Below, piece by piece: positions 27,684 to 36,652 of a stretch of DNA of 57,962 nucleotides. Below the pieces are notes generated by a model. It saw only the letters and a program-made list of their open reading frames with translations, did not search any database and was not told the DNA's origin. The position numbers were made by a program, and so were the translations under genes. Location: NCBI GenBank assembly GCA_016879935.1, contig JAACJQ010000229.1, positions 1-57,962 of the forward strand, read 5' to 3'. The number at the start of each line of letters is the position of its first letter. Position 1 is the first letter of the stretch. This stretch comes from Archangiaceae bacterium. GTDB lineage: Bacteria > Myxococcota > Myxococcia > Myxococcales > Myxococcaceae.

Positions 27684-28565
27684 TCAGTGCGTCTTCAAGA
27701 GGAGCGCGTCGACGGCCGCGGGATCCTTCACGCGAACCTGGGCGAGCAGCACCTTCGTCTCGGGCGCGTTGACGATCAGGATCGCGTCAGAGGCCTGCTG
27801 GCGAACGTTGCCCTGCGACTCCGAGAAGAGCTTCACCAGTGCTCCGGCGGCTGCGGCGCGAAGCTGCGGCACCTCGGCGCGCACCGGCGCTCCCGCAGGC
27901 GTCTCGAGCGCCCACTCGTTGCCGATCATCGAGAGCGACTTCACCAGCGCGAGCTGCTCCTTCTCGAGCACCGTCGTGGCCAGCGTCTTCGCGAGGAAGT
28001 CGGCGACCACGGCGCGGCGGCAGGTGCCCATGCCCGCGAACACGGCAGCACGTTCGGCTCCCGTTCGCTGGTTGGCGGCAGCGATCAGCGCCGCAGCCGC
28101 CCCATCGGTTCCCAGGCGGCCAAGACCATCAGCCGCAGAACGAAGCGTCTCGGGCTCGACGCTGGCGTTCAGCGCCGCGACCAGCACCGCTTCGGTCTTC
28201 GCGTCACGACGGCCACCGAGCGACTCGAGCAGACCCGTCTGCCAGGCGATCTGCGCCGAGCGGGGCAGGGCAGGGTCGAGCGAGCCGTCGAGCACGATGG
28301 CTTCGGCGAGCGCCCAGGTCGCATCGGGAATGGCGTTGAGCCGCGGCGTCACGGGCGCGAACCGGCCCCGCTTCTTCGCGTCGAGGGTGGCCATCTGCGC
28401 GCGCACCGACTGCACCGCCGAGAACGCCAGCGGTGACGACTTCTTTGCCGCCGCGATCTCCTTCTGCATCGCCGCCGCGTCGGCCGGAGCGAGCTTCACC
28501 TCGATGGCTCCACGCGCCATCGCGACCTGCGCCATCACCACCACCACGAGTCCAAGCGTCTTCAC
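27684..28565 (-). CDS. Exported HEAT-repeat-like protein
   Basis: A 293-residue helical protein. The GTG at 28565 is preceded by GGAGGTGA and shares a GTGA with the stop of the PAD gene; the longer upstream frame is an overlap artefact. The leader MKTLGLVVVVMAQVAMARG resembles a signal peptide. Residues about 90-290 consist of Ala/Leu-rich helix pairs, for example LRSAADGLGRLGTDGAAAAL and LRAAAAGALVKLFSESQG, in the spacing of HEAT/armadillo-type repeats. Such repeats generally bind other proteins. Coupling to the PAD gene suggests that the two products work together, but this is inference. Confidence 0.78.
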   Translation of the reverse strand: MKTLGLVVVVMAQVAMARGAIEVKLAPADAAAMQKEIAAAKKSSPLAFSAVQSVRAQMATLDAKKRGRFAPVTPRLNAIPDATWALAEAIVLDGSLDPALPRSAQIAWQTGLLESLGGRRDAKTEAVLVAALNASVEPETLRSAADGLGRLGTDGAAAALIAAANQRTGAERAAVFAGMGTCRRAVVADFLAKTLATTVLEKEQLALVKSLSMIGNEWALETPAGAPVRAEVPQLRAAAAGALVKLFSESQGNVRQQASDAILIVNAPETKVLLAQVRVKDPAAVDALLLKTH

Positions 28566-30415
28566 GGCGTCACCTCCCACCACTTCGTCGACGGAATGGC
28601 CCGCATCGCATTCGTGCCGCAGTGCACCTCGCCGGCCAGGCGGTGGTACAGGTTCCAGTTCTCGACCCACTTCACCGTGTAGCCGTAGGGCGCGAGCGCG
28701 TCTTCGAGCTGCTTCTGGAAGAGATCCTTCCCGTCGATGATCGGGCCGTGCGGGTTGGGCACCGCCACCGTCTTGTCGTCGAGCACGAACATGTTCACCG
28801 TGCCGGGCATGTGCGCCAGCGAGGTGCCCTGCACGTCTTCGTGAAGGAACGGCACCTTGATGATCTCGGCGTCGGTGATGCCGGTCTCCCGCTTGAAGAT
28901 CGCGAGCTGCTCGTCGACCTTCACCGCGGCCTCGGCGCTCGCCATCATGATGTCGGTCTTCGCGAGCAGCGCCGAGATGGTGGTTCGGGCGGGCTGCTCG
29001 TTGCCCTGATCGTCCATCCAGTTCATGCCGACGAACATCGGCGTGGCGCCGTTGCCGCGGGCAACCTCGGCCTCGAGCATCGACTTCGCCAGCCGCGCGT
29101 CGTTGACGAGCAGAATCCACCCGCGCGGCGTCGACGCCTTGAGGAACGACATGGTCTCGTCGATGTGGCCGACGAGCAGCCACGAGGTGTCGACGTTCAC
29201 CGAAGGCTCCTGGTACTTCTGCGCCTCCGTCATCGACACGAAGCTCTGGTCGGGCGCGAAGCCGGTGATGCTGCCGCGAATCACCCGGCCCAACGGCCAC
29301 TGCTTGCCGCCGTTCGTGTACGGCGGAATCGTCTCGAAGTTGCCGAACGAGTTGAGCGACTGGCTGTCTTCGGGGCTGCCGAGATCGATCTGCTGAATGC
29401 CGGCTACGTCCTTACCCCGGAAGCGCGTGAAGACGATGCGGCCCGCGTCACGCATGGGGAAGCTGCGGTCGAACGGGTTCTCGATGTTCGCCGAGCGGAA
29501 GAAGACGCGCATCACGCGCTGAGCGCCGTTGGCTCCGGGCATCGTCGCGTAGCCAGTCTCGAAGAAGTCCTGGGCCCACTGATCCTGCGTGTTGGCGGTG
29601 ACCAGCGTCATGTTCGGGCTCGCGGCCATCAGCGCGGTGCGAACGTCGGCGAGGAACTTCACCGAGTCGGCGTCGCGCGGAACGGCCGAGGCGTAGGCGG
29701 TCTCGACGGGCTGCAGGTGGTGGAACGTCAGCACCGGCGCGACGCGCAGCCGCACGGTGTCGGTGTACGTGCCGGGCTTCCAGTACTTGTTCTCGGGCAC
29801 CGTCACCTGGAGCGTGACGTCGACGAAGCCGTCCCACGTACCCATGTTGCGAACGATGTCTTTGCCCTCGAGCAGCACCGTCACGCCCTTCGTGAGATCG
29901 GCGAGCGCGAGGGGCAGATCAGGGTTGATCGGCGTCGCGGCCGGGGTGTTGCCGCGGAAGAGCCGAACCTTCGAGGCAGGCGTCGGGTCGAGCAGAAGGC
30001 GGGCGACGGTGCCGGCCGGAGCTTCAGGCCACGCCTTGATCACCAGCGTCGAGAGATCGGCGAGATCGTCGTCGCCGTTGATCACCTCGTCGGTGGCGTC
30101 GTTGCAGTCGGGCAGCGTGGCGTCGGGCAGCGGACGGCCGGCAGCGTCGGTGCCCTTGCAGCGCGCCGAGTCGTCATCGACGTTCGCGAAGAAGATCGCG
30201 CCGTGCGTCGAGTCCCACGTGGCTTCGCCGTCGTCTTCGTTCGCCGCGTCGAGATCGACCACGCCATTGCGGTTCACGTCGGCGCGAAGATCGATGGGCG
30301 GCGTGCCAGGCTCGATGCGAACGGGAGCGGCTCCCGTGTCGAGGGTTGCCGCAGGCTTCGCGCACCCGAAGGTGAGGACGACCGCCACCACCACCAACAG
30401 CTTCTGATGTGACAT
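28562..30415 (-). CDS. Protein-arginine deiminase (PAD) family lipoprotein
   Basis: Member of the PAD family, whose enzymes convert peptidyl-arginine to citrulline. The ATG at 30415 follows CTGGAG and gives a signal peptide ending TFGC (Cys18), so the 617-residue product is probably a lipoprotein. Residues about 44-120 form an acidic, calcium-binding-like stretch (DVNRNGVVDLDAANEDDG and NGDDDLADL). The C-terminal catalytic domain has the PAD signatures: WAQDFFETGY (Asp283), SWLLVGHIDETMSFL (His417, Asp419) and EVHCGTNAMR (Cys599), matching the Asp-His-Asp-Cys active site of human PAD4 (D350, H471, D473, C645). The C-terminal fold ends in the usual WW-containing tail. The overlap GTGA couples it to the HEAT-like gene. 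Substrate proteins are unknown. Confidence 0.9.
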   Translation of the reverse strand: MSHQKLLVVVAVVLTFGCAKPAATLDTGAAPVRIEPGTPPIDLRADVNRNGVVDLDAANEDDGEATWDSTHGAIFFANVDDDSARCKGTDAAGRPLPDATLPDCNDATDEVINGDDDLADLSTLVIKAWPEAPAGTVARLLLDPTPASKVRLFRGNTPAATPINPDLPLALADLTKGVTVLLEGKDIVRNMGTWDGFVDVTLQVTVPENKYWKPGTYTDTVRLRVAPVLTFHHLQPVETAYASAVPRDADSVKFLADVRTALMAASPNMTLVTANTQDQWAQDFFETGYATMPGANGAQRVMRVFFRSANIENPFDRSFPMRDAGRIVFTRFRGKDVAGIQQIDLGSPEDSQSLNSFGNFETIPPYTNGGKQWPLGRVIRGSITGFAPDQSFVSMTEAQKYQEPSVNVDTSWLLVGHIDETMSFLKASTPRGWILLVNDARLAKSMLEAEVARGNGATPMFVGMNWMDDQGNEQPARTTISALLAKTDIMMASAEAAVKVDEQLAIFKRETGITDAEIIKVPFLHEDVQGTSLAHMPGTVNMFVLDDKTVAVPNPHGPIIDGKDLFQKQLEDALAPYGYTVKWVENWNLYHRLAGEVHCGTNAMRAIPSTKWWEVTP

Positions 30416-30458
30416 CGACACTCCAGAGTTTCGGGCCGGGCCCCGAAGAGGTCGCACG

Positions 30459-30487
30459 CACTAGCCCAGGAGCGAGGCGTGTCACAA
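30459..30487 (-). promoter_or_regulatory. Candidate promoter of the PAD operon
   Basis: On the minus strand TTGTGA (30482-30487) is followed by 17 bp and CTAGTG (30459-30464), with the predicted transcript start about 36 nt before the PAD ATG, leaving room for its GGAG ribosome-binding site. The -10 resembles CTAGAC of the lipoprotein-trio promoter. Confidence 0.35.
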
Positions 30488-30571
30488 GCAGGGCTCCCGA
30501 CGCGCGGCGCCACGACTCGTCGCGAATCGCCCCGTGCGTCGTGAAGGCGGGCTCGTTACCTCGACTGTCCC

Positions 30572-31921
30572 ATGCCGATCTTCGAGAAGCGCACCGAGGT
30601 ACCGGTCTCTGCCGACGAGCTGTTCGCGTGGCACGAGCGGCCTGGGGCCTTCGAGCGGTTGAACCCCCCGTTCGACCCGGTCGAGATCGAGGAGCGAACG
30701 GGCGGCCTCGAGGTCGGCGCCCGCACCGTGATGAAGGCGAAGGTCGGGCCGGTGCCCCAGCGGTGGATCGCCGAGCACACGGCCTATGAGAAGGGCCGGC
30801 TCTTTCGAGACGAGATGCGCTCGGGCCCGTTCCAGACGTGGATTCACACGCACCGCTTCGTGCCGGTGTCGGCGAACCGCTCGGTGCTCGACGATCGCAT
30901 CGAGTACGAGCTGCCGATGGGCGCGCTCGGCTCGCTCTTCGGAGGCGGCTTCGCGAAGGGAAAGCTCGAGAACGTCTTCGCGTATCGCCACGCGCTGACC
31001 CTGGCCGATCTCGAGCGGCACTCGCAGTTCGCCGGCACCCAGCCGAAGATCATCGCCATCACTGGGGCGAGTGGTCTCCTGGCGTCGTCACTCATTCCCT
31101 TTCTCACCACGGGCGGGCACACCGTTCGGCGCGTCACGCGCAAGGGCGATCGGCTCGACGCCTCGGCCATCGATGGCGCTGACGTCGTCGTTCACCTCGC
31201 TGGCGCCGGGGTCGCCGACGAACGCTGGAGCCCCGAACGCAAGAAGCTGCTGGTGGACAGTCGCATCGCGTACACGCGCCAGCTCATCGACGCGATCGCG
31301 AAGGCGAAGCGCAGACCCTCGGTGCTGGTGAGCGGCTCTGCCATCGGCATCTACGGTGATCGCGGCGACGAGGTACTGACCGAGACGTCTGCCGTCGGCG
31401 CGCGCTCGGAGCACGGCGCCGCCTTTCTCGCGGGCCTCTGCACCGACTGGGAGCACGAGGCGCGCGCCGCCGAAGCGCTCGGCCTTCGCGTCGCGCTCAT
31501 GCGCATCGGCGTGGTGATGACGGCCAACGGAGGCGCGCTCGCGAAGCTGCTGCCGCCGTTCAGCGCAGGGGCAGGCGGGCCTACCGGGCCAGGCACCCAG
31601 TGGATGTCGTGGATCTCGAGCGAAGATCTGATCGGCGCGCTCCATCACGTGCTGATGACCGACTCGATCTCGGGCGTGGTGAACGCGGTGGCGCCGAACC
31701 CGGTCACGTCGAAGGGCCTCGCGCAGGCGCTGGGCGGGGTGCTGCATCGGCCCGCCATCGCGCCCATTCCCTCGTTCGCGCTCAAGGCGATGTTCGGCGA
31801 GATGGCCGAGGCGACCATTCTCGCGGGGCAGCGCGTTCAGCCGACGGTGCTCGAGAAGTCGGGCTTCCGATTCCTGCACTCGAGGCTCGAAGACGCGCTG
31901 CGCTTCACGCTCGGCCGCTAG
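30572..31921 (+). CDS. SRPBCC domain fused to TIGR01777/YfcH-type epimerase
   Basis: A 449-residue two-domain protein. Residues 1-150 form a START/SRPBCC ligand-binding domain (VPVSADELFAWHERPGAFER). Residues about 158-449 are an atypical short-chain epimerase of the YfcH/SulA-like TIGR01777 family, with the NAD-binding ITGASGLLASSL, VVHLAGAGVADERW, and VSGSAIGIYGDRGDE segments. This fusion is known in bacteria; the reaction is not established. No Shine-Dalgarno sequence precedes the ATG. It ends 3 bp before the stop of the convergent Cys/Gly-rich lipoprotein gene. Confidence 0.9.
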   Translation: MPIFEKRTEVPVSADELFAWHERPGAFERLNPPFDPVEIEERTGGLEVGARTVMKAKVGPVPQRWIAEHTAYEKGRLFRDEMRSGPFQTWIHTHRFVPVSANRSVLDDRIEYELPMGALGSLFGGGFAKGKLENVFAYRHALTLADLERHSQFAGTQPKIIAITGASGLLASSLIPFLTTGGHTVRRVTRKGDRLDASAIDGADVVVHLAGAGVADERWSPERKKLLVDSRIAYTRQLIDAIAKAKRRPSVLVSGSAIGIYGDRGDEVLTETSAVGARSEHGAAFLAGLCTDWEHEARAAEALGLRVALMRIGVVMTANGGALAKLLPPFSAGAGGPTGPGTQWMSWISSEDLIGALHHVLMTDSISGVVNAVAPNPVTSKGLAQALGGVLHRPAIAPIPSFALKAMFGEMAEATILAGQRVQPTVLEKSGFRFLHSRLEDALRFTLGR

Positions 31922-31924
31922 GGC

Positions 31925-33940
31925 TCAAGGGCAGCCGGCGTCGAGGGCGGGCGCTGGGCTCAAGATGACCTGTGGGCCGATGCTGCAGCTGCCCGGGCCG
32001 CGGAAGAAGAGGCGACCCGATGAGCCTCCGCCACCACCACCCGACGTCGAGGCCGTACCGGCCGTGGGCGGGCCGAGCGCTCCACCTTGACCGCCTTCGC
32101 CGCCCACCGTTGCGCCGCCGCTGCCGCCACTCGCGGGGGTCGACGAGGCGAGTGCTCCATCGGCTCCCGCATTGCCGTCGGCGCCGATGACGATGCCGCC
32201 ACCTTCGCCGCCACCGCCGCCGTTGGCCGTCACTGCGCCGCCCGAGATGACCAGCGTCGTCGCCTCGAGCACCACCATGCCGCCGGAGCCGCCGCCATTG
32301 CCCGCCTTGCCCTTCACGAGCTGATAGGTGCCGCGCGCGCCACCACGGCCGGGGGCGGCGATGACGCCATTGATGCTCATCGTCCCACCCGCAGAGATCT
32401 GAACGGCTCCACCACCTTCGGCGCCAGCGCCCGACTGATCTCCGCCACGGCCACCGCGACAGCCGCCACGCAGCGGCGTCGGGCCGACCTGCGGTTCGGC
32501 ACCCCCAGCCGACGTGGTCGACGTGAAGGAGCCCGCACCGCCTTGTCCTCCCGCGGTCGAGAAGCCTGCGCCGCTGCCGCCCGAGTTGCCCAACGCCTCC
32601 GAGGCGCCATCGTTGCCATTGCCAGCCGTGCACAGCGGCGCACCCGCGCGGGTGACGATCTGCCCGGTGATGTCGACGTCGCCGAACACCGCGAAGATGA
32701 TGGGGCGGCTGCCGACGATGGTGAGGCCTGCGTCGTTCGAGATCGTCAGACCCGACATCGAGACGAGCAGCACCTCGGGCCCGTTCGCCTGCCGAAGCAC
32801 CGTCGCCTCGAAGGGCTGGCCGCGGCACCAGTTGTCGAGGCGCATGTTGCCCGTCGCGCTGGTGTCGATGGTCGTCTCACCGCAGTCGAGCACCGTGGGC
32901 ATCGGCGGCGGCGCCCGCAGATCGGTGATGTCGAAGTTCACCGGCTGGTACGGGAAACGCGGCAGGCAGTCGCCGGCGAGTGTGCAGAGCCCGCCGTCAC
33001 AGCTCGTGCCTGCGTCGACCATCGCGAAGATGCAGCCACCGTCGGCGTTGCACTGGTTGGTGAACGAACGGCACGAGGTGGGCTGGCACGACACGCGCGA
33101 GCCCGAGCAGGTGCCCTGCGCGCTGCAGCGATCGGTGATGGTGCACGAGTCGGAGTCGTCGCAGCCGGCGTCGATCTTCGGCGCGAAGGTGCAGCCGCCA
33201 TCGGCGCAGTTGCCGACGCCTTCGAGGCAGACGTTGCCGCTCTGCACGCAGCTGACCGGTGCTCCGCGGCACCCGCCGTCGAGCTCGCACTTGTCCTGCG
33301 TGGTGCAGACGTCGTTGTCGTCGCACTGCGCGGCCATTGCCACGGAGTACCGGCAGGTGCCGTCGTTGGGCGAGCAGGAGCCCGAGGGCTGGAAGCACGT
33401 GGAGGGTGGGGTGAGGCAGGCTTTCATCTCGCCTCCACCGCAGGAGCCGCTCGAGCAGCGCGTCGACACGAGACACAGGGCCGAGCTGGTGCACGGCTTG
33501 TCGTTGCAGTCCGAGTCTTCGCAATCCTTGGTGCCGTCCTCATCGTCGTCGCGGCCGTCGCTGCACTCGGTCTCGGTCTTCGGGAGCACCTTCTTGAGCG
33601 TCAGCATCACTTCGCGAACGGCCTTCTTGTCGAAGGTGGCGCTCACCAGCAGGCTCTCTTCTCTGGCGCGCGTCTGACAGCCCTCGTCGGCGTAGCCGAG
33701 CGCCCGCACTTCGACCTGATCGGGGAACGTGCCCTGCGCGATGCCGACGAAGACGACGCTCTTGCCGGCGAGGAGCACGGGGTTGCTGTTGCGGCGGGAG
33801 CCGTTGGCGCCGATCTCGAGCTGCATGCACTTCGAGACGAGGTTCGGGTCGATCTTCACCTTGGCGACCAGACCGGCTTCGGTCTCGCGGGGCTTGCAGG
33901 CCGTCATCACGAGCAGGGCTGCCGCAATCCAGGACTTCAT
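31925..33940 (-). CDS. Cys-rich and Gly-rich surface lipoprotein
   Basis: A 671-residue lipoprotein (signal MKSWIAAALLVMTAC, Cys15). An N-terminal beta domain of about 100 residues is followed by the acidic stretch CSDGRDDDEDGTKDCEDSDC. Then come roughly 200 residues of Cys-rich units with repeated C-x-DxD-x-C-Tx-xDxC and DGGC patterns, such as CDDNDVCTTQDKCELDGGC. These look like small disulfide-bonded modules used in myxobacterial and metazoan surface proteins. After a region of about 110 residues with parallel-beta-helix character, the C-terminal 230 residues are Gly-rich (GGGGGGSSGR and similar). No catalytic residues were recognised. It overlaps the upstream hydrolase gene by ATGA. Confidence 0.83.
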   Translation of the reverse strand: MKSWIAAALLVMTACKPRETEAGLVAKVKIDPNLVSKCMQLEIGANGSRRNSNPVLLAGKSVVFVGIAQGTFPDQVEVRALGYADEGCQTRAREESLLVSATFDKKAVREVMLTLKKVLPKTETECSDGRDDDEDGTKDCEDSDCNDKPCTSSALCLVSTRCSSGSCGGGEMKACLTPPSTCFQPSGSCSPNDGTCRYSVAMAAQCDDNDVCTTQDKCELDGGCRGAPVSCVQSGNVCLEGVGNCADGGCTFAPKIDAGCDDSDSCTITDRCSAQGTCSGSRVSCQPTSCRSFTNQCNADGGCIFAMVDAGTSCDGGLCTLAGDCLPRFPYQPVNFDITDLRAPPPMPTVLDCGETTIDTSATGNMRLDNWCRGQPFEATVLRQANGPEVLLVSMSGLTISNDAGLTIVGSRPIIFAVFGDVDITGQIVTRAGAPLCTAGNGNDGASEALGNSGGSGAGFSTAGGQGGAGSFTSTTSAGGAEPQVGPTPLRGGCRGGRGGDQSGAGAEGGGAVQISAGGTMSINGVIAAPGRGGARGTYQLVKGKAGNGGGSGGMVVLEATTLVISGGAVTANGGGGGEGGGIVIGADGNAGADGALASSTPASGGSGGATVGGEGGQGGALGPPTAGTASTSGGGGGGSSGRLFFRGPGSCSIGPQVILSPAPALDAGCP

Positions 33941-35019
33941 GGCGTTCCCTCCGGAACATCGACCCCTTCGCCGAAGCCCAGCACCTTGAAAGGGGCGGGC
34001 TTCGTCAGCAGGGCTGTCTTGAGCGCCTCGACGGGCTCGTCTTCACCGTCGTCTGCGAGGCTGAAGGTGCCGAAGTGCATGGGCACGGCGAGCCGGGCGT
34101 CGAGGTCGATCGCGGCCTGCACCGCCTGGCTCGGAGACATGTGAATCGCCGACATGAACCACTCGGGCCTGAACGCGCCGATGGGGAGCACCGCGAGCCG
34201 CATGGGCCCGAGCTTCTGGGCGATCGTCGCGAAGTGCGGGCCGTAGCCGGTGTCGCCGCCGAAGTAGGCCTTGCCGTTGCGGCCGCCGAGCACCCAGGCG
34301 CTCCACAAGGTGCCGTTCGCGTCGGTGAGGCCGCGATTCGAGAAGTGCTGGTTGGGCACCGAGGTGACGGTGACGTCGCCGACTTGCCGCGACTCCCACC
34401 AGTCGAGCTCGATGCTCTCGATGCCCTTGCTCGCGAGGAAGGCCTTGTTGCCGAGGCCCGCGAAGATCTGCACGCGCGGCCACGTGTCCGAGATGCGCTT
34501 GAGCGTCGCGACGTCGAGGTGATCGTAGTGGTTGTGGCTGAGCACCACCGCGTCGATGCGGGGGAGATCTTCGAAACGAATGCCGGGCGGCCGCACGCGC
34601 TCGGGCCCAGCGATGTCGGTCGGGCTGCAGCGTCGCGAGTACATCGGGTCGGTGAGCACGTTCACGCCGTCGAGCTGAATGAGCGTGGTCGCGTGGTTGA
34701 TGAAGGTGACGTGCATGGCGCCCGGAGCGACGTCGCGAGGCGGCGGTGGGCCGAACGGCTCTTCGCGGTACGGCTTCCACGGGCCTCGTTCGCGGTTCGC
34801 CTGCCACTTGAGCAGGTTCGACAGGCCTTCGAGCGAGCCGAAGGCGCCCGGCATCTTCGGGCCGTTCGGAGTGAAGAACGCTTCGCCGTCGAAGTGCTCC
34901 GACTTCGGGCCGGCCCATCGCGGCCCCGAGAGGGCGCAGCCGACGCCGAGCGCAGAGCTGACGAGCAAGGCCACCACGGAGAGCAGGCCAAGGGTGATGC
35001 GACGGCGACGCGAGGCCAT
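33937..35019 (-). CDS. Metallo-beta-lactamase-fold hydrolase, NAPE-PLD/UlaG-like
   Basis: A 360-residue metal-dependent hydrolase. A hydrophobic N-terminal segment (residues about 8-28) is either an uncleaved anchor or a signal peptide; the lipobox-like GVGC is imperfect. The MBL core carries SHNHYDHLD with the zinc ligands His162, His164, Asp166 and His167, then VPNQHFSNRG, FGGDTGYGPHF and PMHFGTF. This is the arrangement of N-acylphosphatidylethanolamine phospholipase D and UlaG-like proteins. The reaction may be on a phospholipid phosphodiester, but other substrates are possible. A weak TTGGCG-N17-TACACG promoter (35026-35054) sits only 6 bp upstream of the ATG. Confidence 0.87.
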   Translation of the reverse strand: MASRRRRITLGLLSVVALLVSSALGVGCALSGPRWAGPKSEHFDGEAFFTPNGPKMPGAFGSLEGLSNLLKWQANRERGPWKPYREEPFGPPPPRDVAPGAMHVTFINHATTLIQLDGVNVLTDPMYSRRCSPTDIAGPERVRPPGIRFEDLPRIDAVVLSHNHYDHLDVATLKRISDTWPRVQIFAGLGNKAFLASKGIESIELDWWESRQVGDVTVTSVPNQHFSNRGLTDANGTLWSAWVLGGRNGKAYFGGDTGYGPHFATIAQKLGPMRLAVLPIGAFRPEWFMSAIHMSPSQAVQAAIDLDARLAVPMHFGTFSLADDGEDEPVEALKTALLTKPAPFKVLGFGEGVDVPEGTP

Positions 35020-35098
35020 GCAGCCCGTGTAGGACAGCCGTGGCCGTCCGCCAATCTCCTCTCGTGTCGCCGTGGGGGCCGTGTAGAACCGTCAGGCC

Positions 35099-36652
35099 GT
35101 GACGATCGCGCCGCTCGCCGGAAATGCGCTCCCGCCCCCGCGCGCCGGGGTGCTCGATGCCCAGGCCGCGCTGGCGGCGATCGTTCAGGGCAGGCTCTCG
35201 ACGAAGCAGCTCGATCGCGTCTCGTACTCCCGAGACATGTGGCCGTTGGCGATGGTGTGGCTCCGACAGGGGCGGGTTCCGCCACCGCCCGACGCCGTGA
35301 TCTGGCCTGGCACCGACGACGAGGTGGCGAAGGTCATTCGCCTCGCGCGTGAACGTCGGCTGGCGGTGATTCCGTTCGGCGCGGGCTCGGGCGTGTGTGG
35401 CGGCACCGTCGCCCTGCACGGTGGGCTCTCGCTCGATCTCAAGCGCTTCGACGGCATCGGTCAGATCGATCCCACGCGGCGCTGCGTCGACGTCGGCGCG
35501 GGCGTGATGGGCGAGACGCTCGAGCGGCGGCTCGAAGCCCGCGGGTGGACGTTGGGGCACTTCCCTTCCTCCATCGCGATGTCGACGGTGGGTGGTTGGC
35601 TCGCGGCGCGCTCGGCCGGCCAGCTCTCGACCCGCTACGGGAAGATCGAAGACATGGTGCTGTCGGTGCGTGGCGTGCTCGGCACCGGTGAGCGCTTCGA
35701 GACGCCGGAGCGTCCCTTCGACGGCCCCGACCTGTCGCAGCTGCTGATCGGCTCCGAAGGCACGCTCTGTGCGTTCACCGGGGTTCGGCTGCGCGTTCAC
35801 CCTCGAGCCGAGGCACGCGTGTTTCGAGCGTTCGACGTGCCGTCGGTGGAGCGTGGGCTCGAGCTGATTCGGCGCGTGCTGCGTGAGGGCCTGCGACCCG
35901 CCGTCGTACGTCTCTACGACCCGTTCGACACGGTGCTGGTCGGGCGACAGAAACCGGCGAGCGCGCACCGCAGCCCGTCACGGCGCTCCGGCTTCGAGGC
36001 GACGGTGCTGCCGGGGCTGCTGAAGACGCTCGCCTCGCAGACGCTGGGCCGGCCGAAGCTGCTCAACCCGCTCGCGCAGCTGGCGAAGAAGAGCCGGCTC
36101 GTCTTCATGTTCGAGGGTGAGGCGAAACACGCCGACGCGGAAGATCGCGCGGCCGCTGCGGCGTGTCTGTCGATGGGCGGCCATGATCTCGGCGAAGGCC
36201 CGGCGCGCGAGTGGTTTCACAAGCGCTACGACGTGAACTTCCGCCTGCCGCGCCTGATGGAGTCAGGCACCTTCGTCGACACCATGGAGGTCTCGGCCTC
36301 GTGGGACGTCGTGCAGGACGTCTACGAGCGCGTGCGGGCCGCGGCGTCGTCGTACGCGCTCGTGCTCTGCCACTTCAGCCACGCGTACGCAGAAGGGTGC
36401 TCGCTCTATTTCAGCTTCGTCGGCTCGGCTCCGAGTGAAGAGGCGATCGAAGAGCGCTACCAGGCGCTGTGGCGTTCGGCCTTGAGCGCGGCGACGAGCG
36501 CGGGCGCGAACGTGAGTCACCACCACGGCATCGGGTTGCTCAAGGCGCGCGCCTACCAGGACTCGTTGGGTGAAGGCCGTCACGCGCTGGCAACGCTGAA
36601 GCGACTGTTCGATCCCGATGGGATCATGAACCCGGGGAAGCTCGGCCTGTGA
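35099..36652 (+). CDS. FAD-linked oxidase, alkyl-DHAP-synthase (AGPS)-like
   Basis: A 517-residue flavoprotein of the vanillyl-alcohol-oxidase/PCMH family. FAD-binding motifs are PFGAGSGVCGG and STVGGWLAARSAGQLSTRYG, the latter close to the AGPS block that ends in YGNIEDLV (here YGKIEDMVL). The C-terminal half has CHFSHAYAEGCSLYFSF and VSHHHGIG (His474-476), resembling the Tyr and triple-His catalytic region of alkylglycerone-phosphate synthase; glycolate and lactate oxidases instead have GEHGVG. AGPS swaps the acyl group of acyl-DHAP for a fatty alcohol to start ether-lipid synthesis. The GTG start lies 79 bp from the divergent hydrolase. It is coupled by GTGA to the next gene, heading a five-gene operon. 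AGPS activity is likely but unproven. Confidence 0.85.
   Translation: MTIAPLAGNALPPPRAGVLDAQAALAAIVQGRLSTKQLDRVSYSRDMWPLAMVWLRQGRVPPPPDAVIWPGTDDEVAKVIRLARERRLAVIPFGAGSGVCGGTVALHGGLSLDLKRFDGIGQIDPTRRCVDVGAGVMGETLERRLEARGWTLGHFPSSIAMSTVGGWLAARSAGQLSTRYGKIEDMVLSVRGVLGTGERFETPERPFDGPDLSQLLIGSEGTLCAFTGVRLRVHPRAEARVFRAFDVPSVERGLELIRRVLREGLRPAVVRLYDPFDTVLVGRQKPASAHRSPSRRSGFEATVLPGLLKTLASQTLGRPKLLNPLAQLAKKSRLVFMFEGEAKHADAEDRAAAAACLSMGGHDLGEGPAREWFHKRYDVNFRLPRLMESGTFVDTMEVSASWDVVQDVYERVRAAASSYALVLCHFSHAYAEGCSLYFSFVGSAPSEEAIEERYQALWRSALSAATSAGANVSHHHGIGLLKARAYQDSLGEGRHALATLKRLFDPDGIMNPGKLGL

Noticed and set aside
30416-30571. A gene in the divergent gap upstream of PAD
   Set aside because: No start with a plausible product; the gap holds only the promoter candidate.
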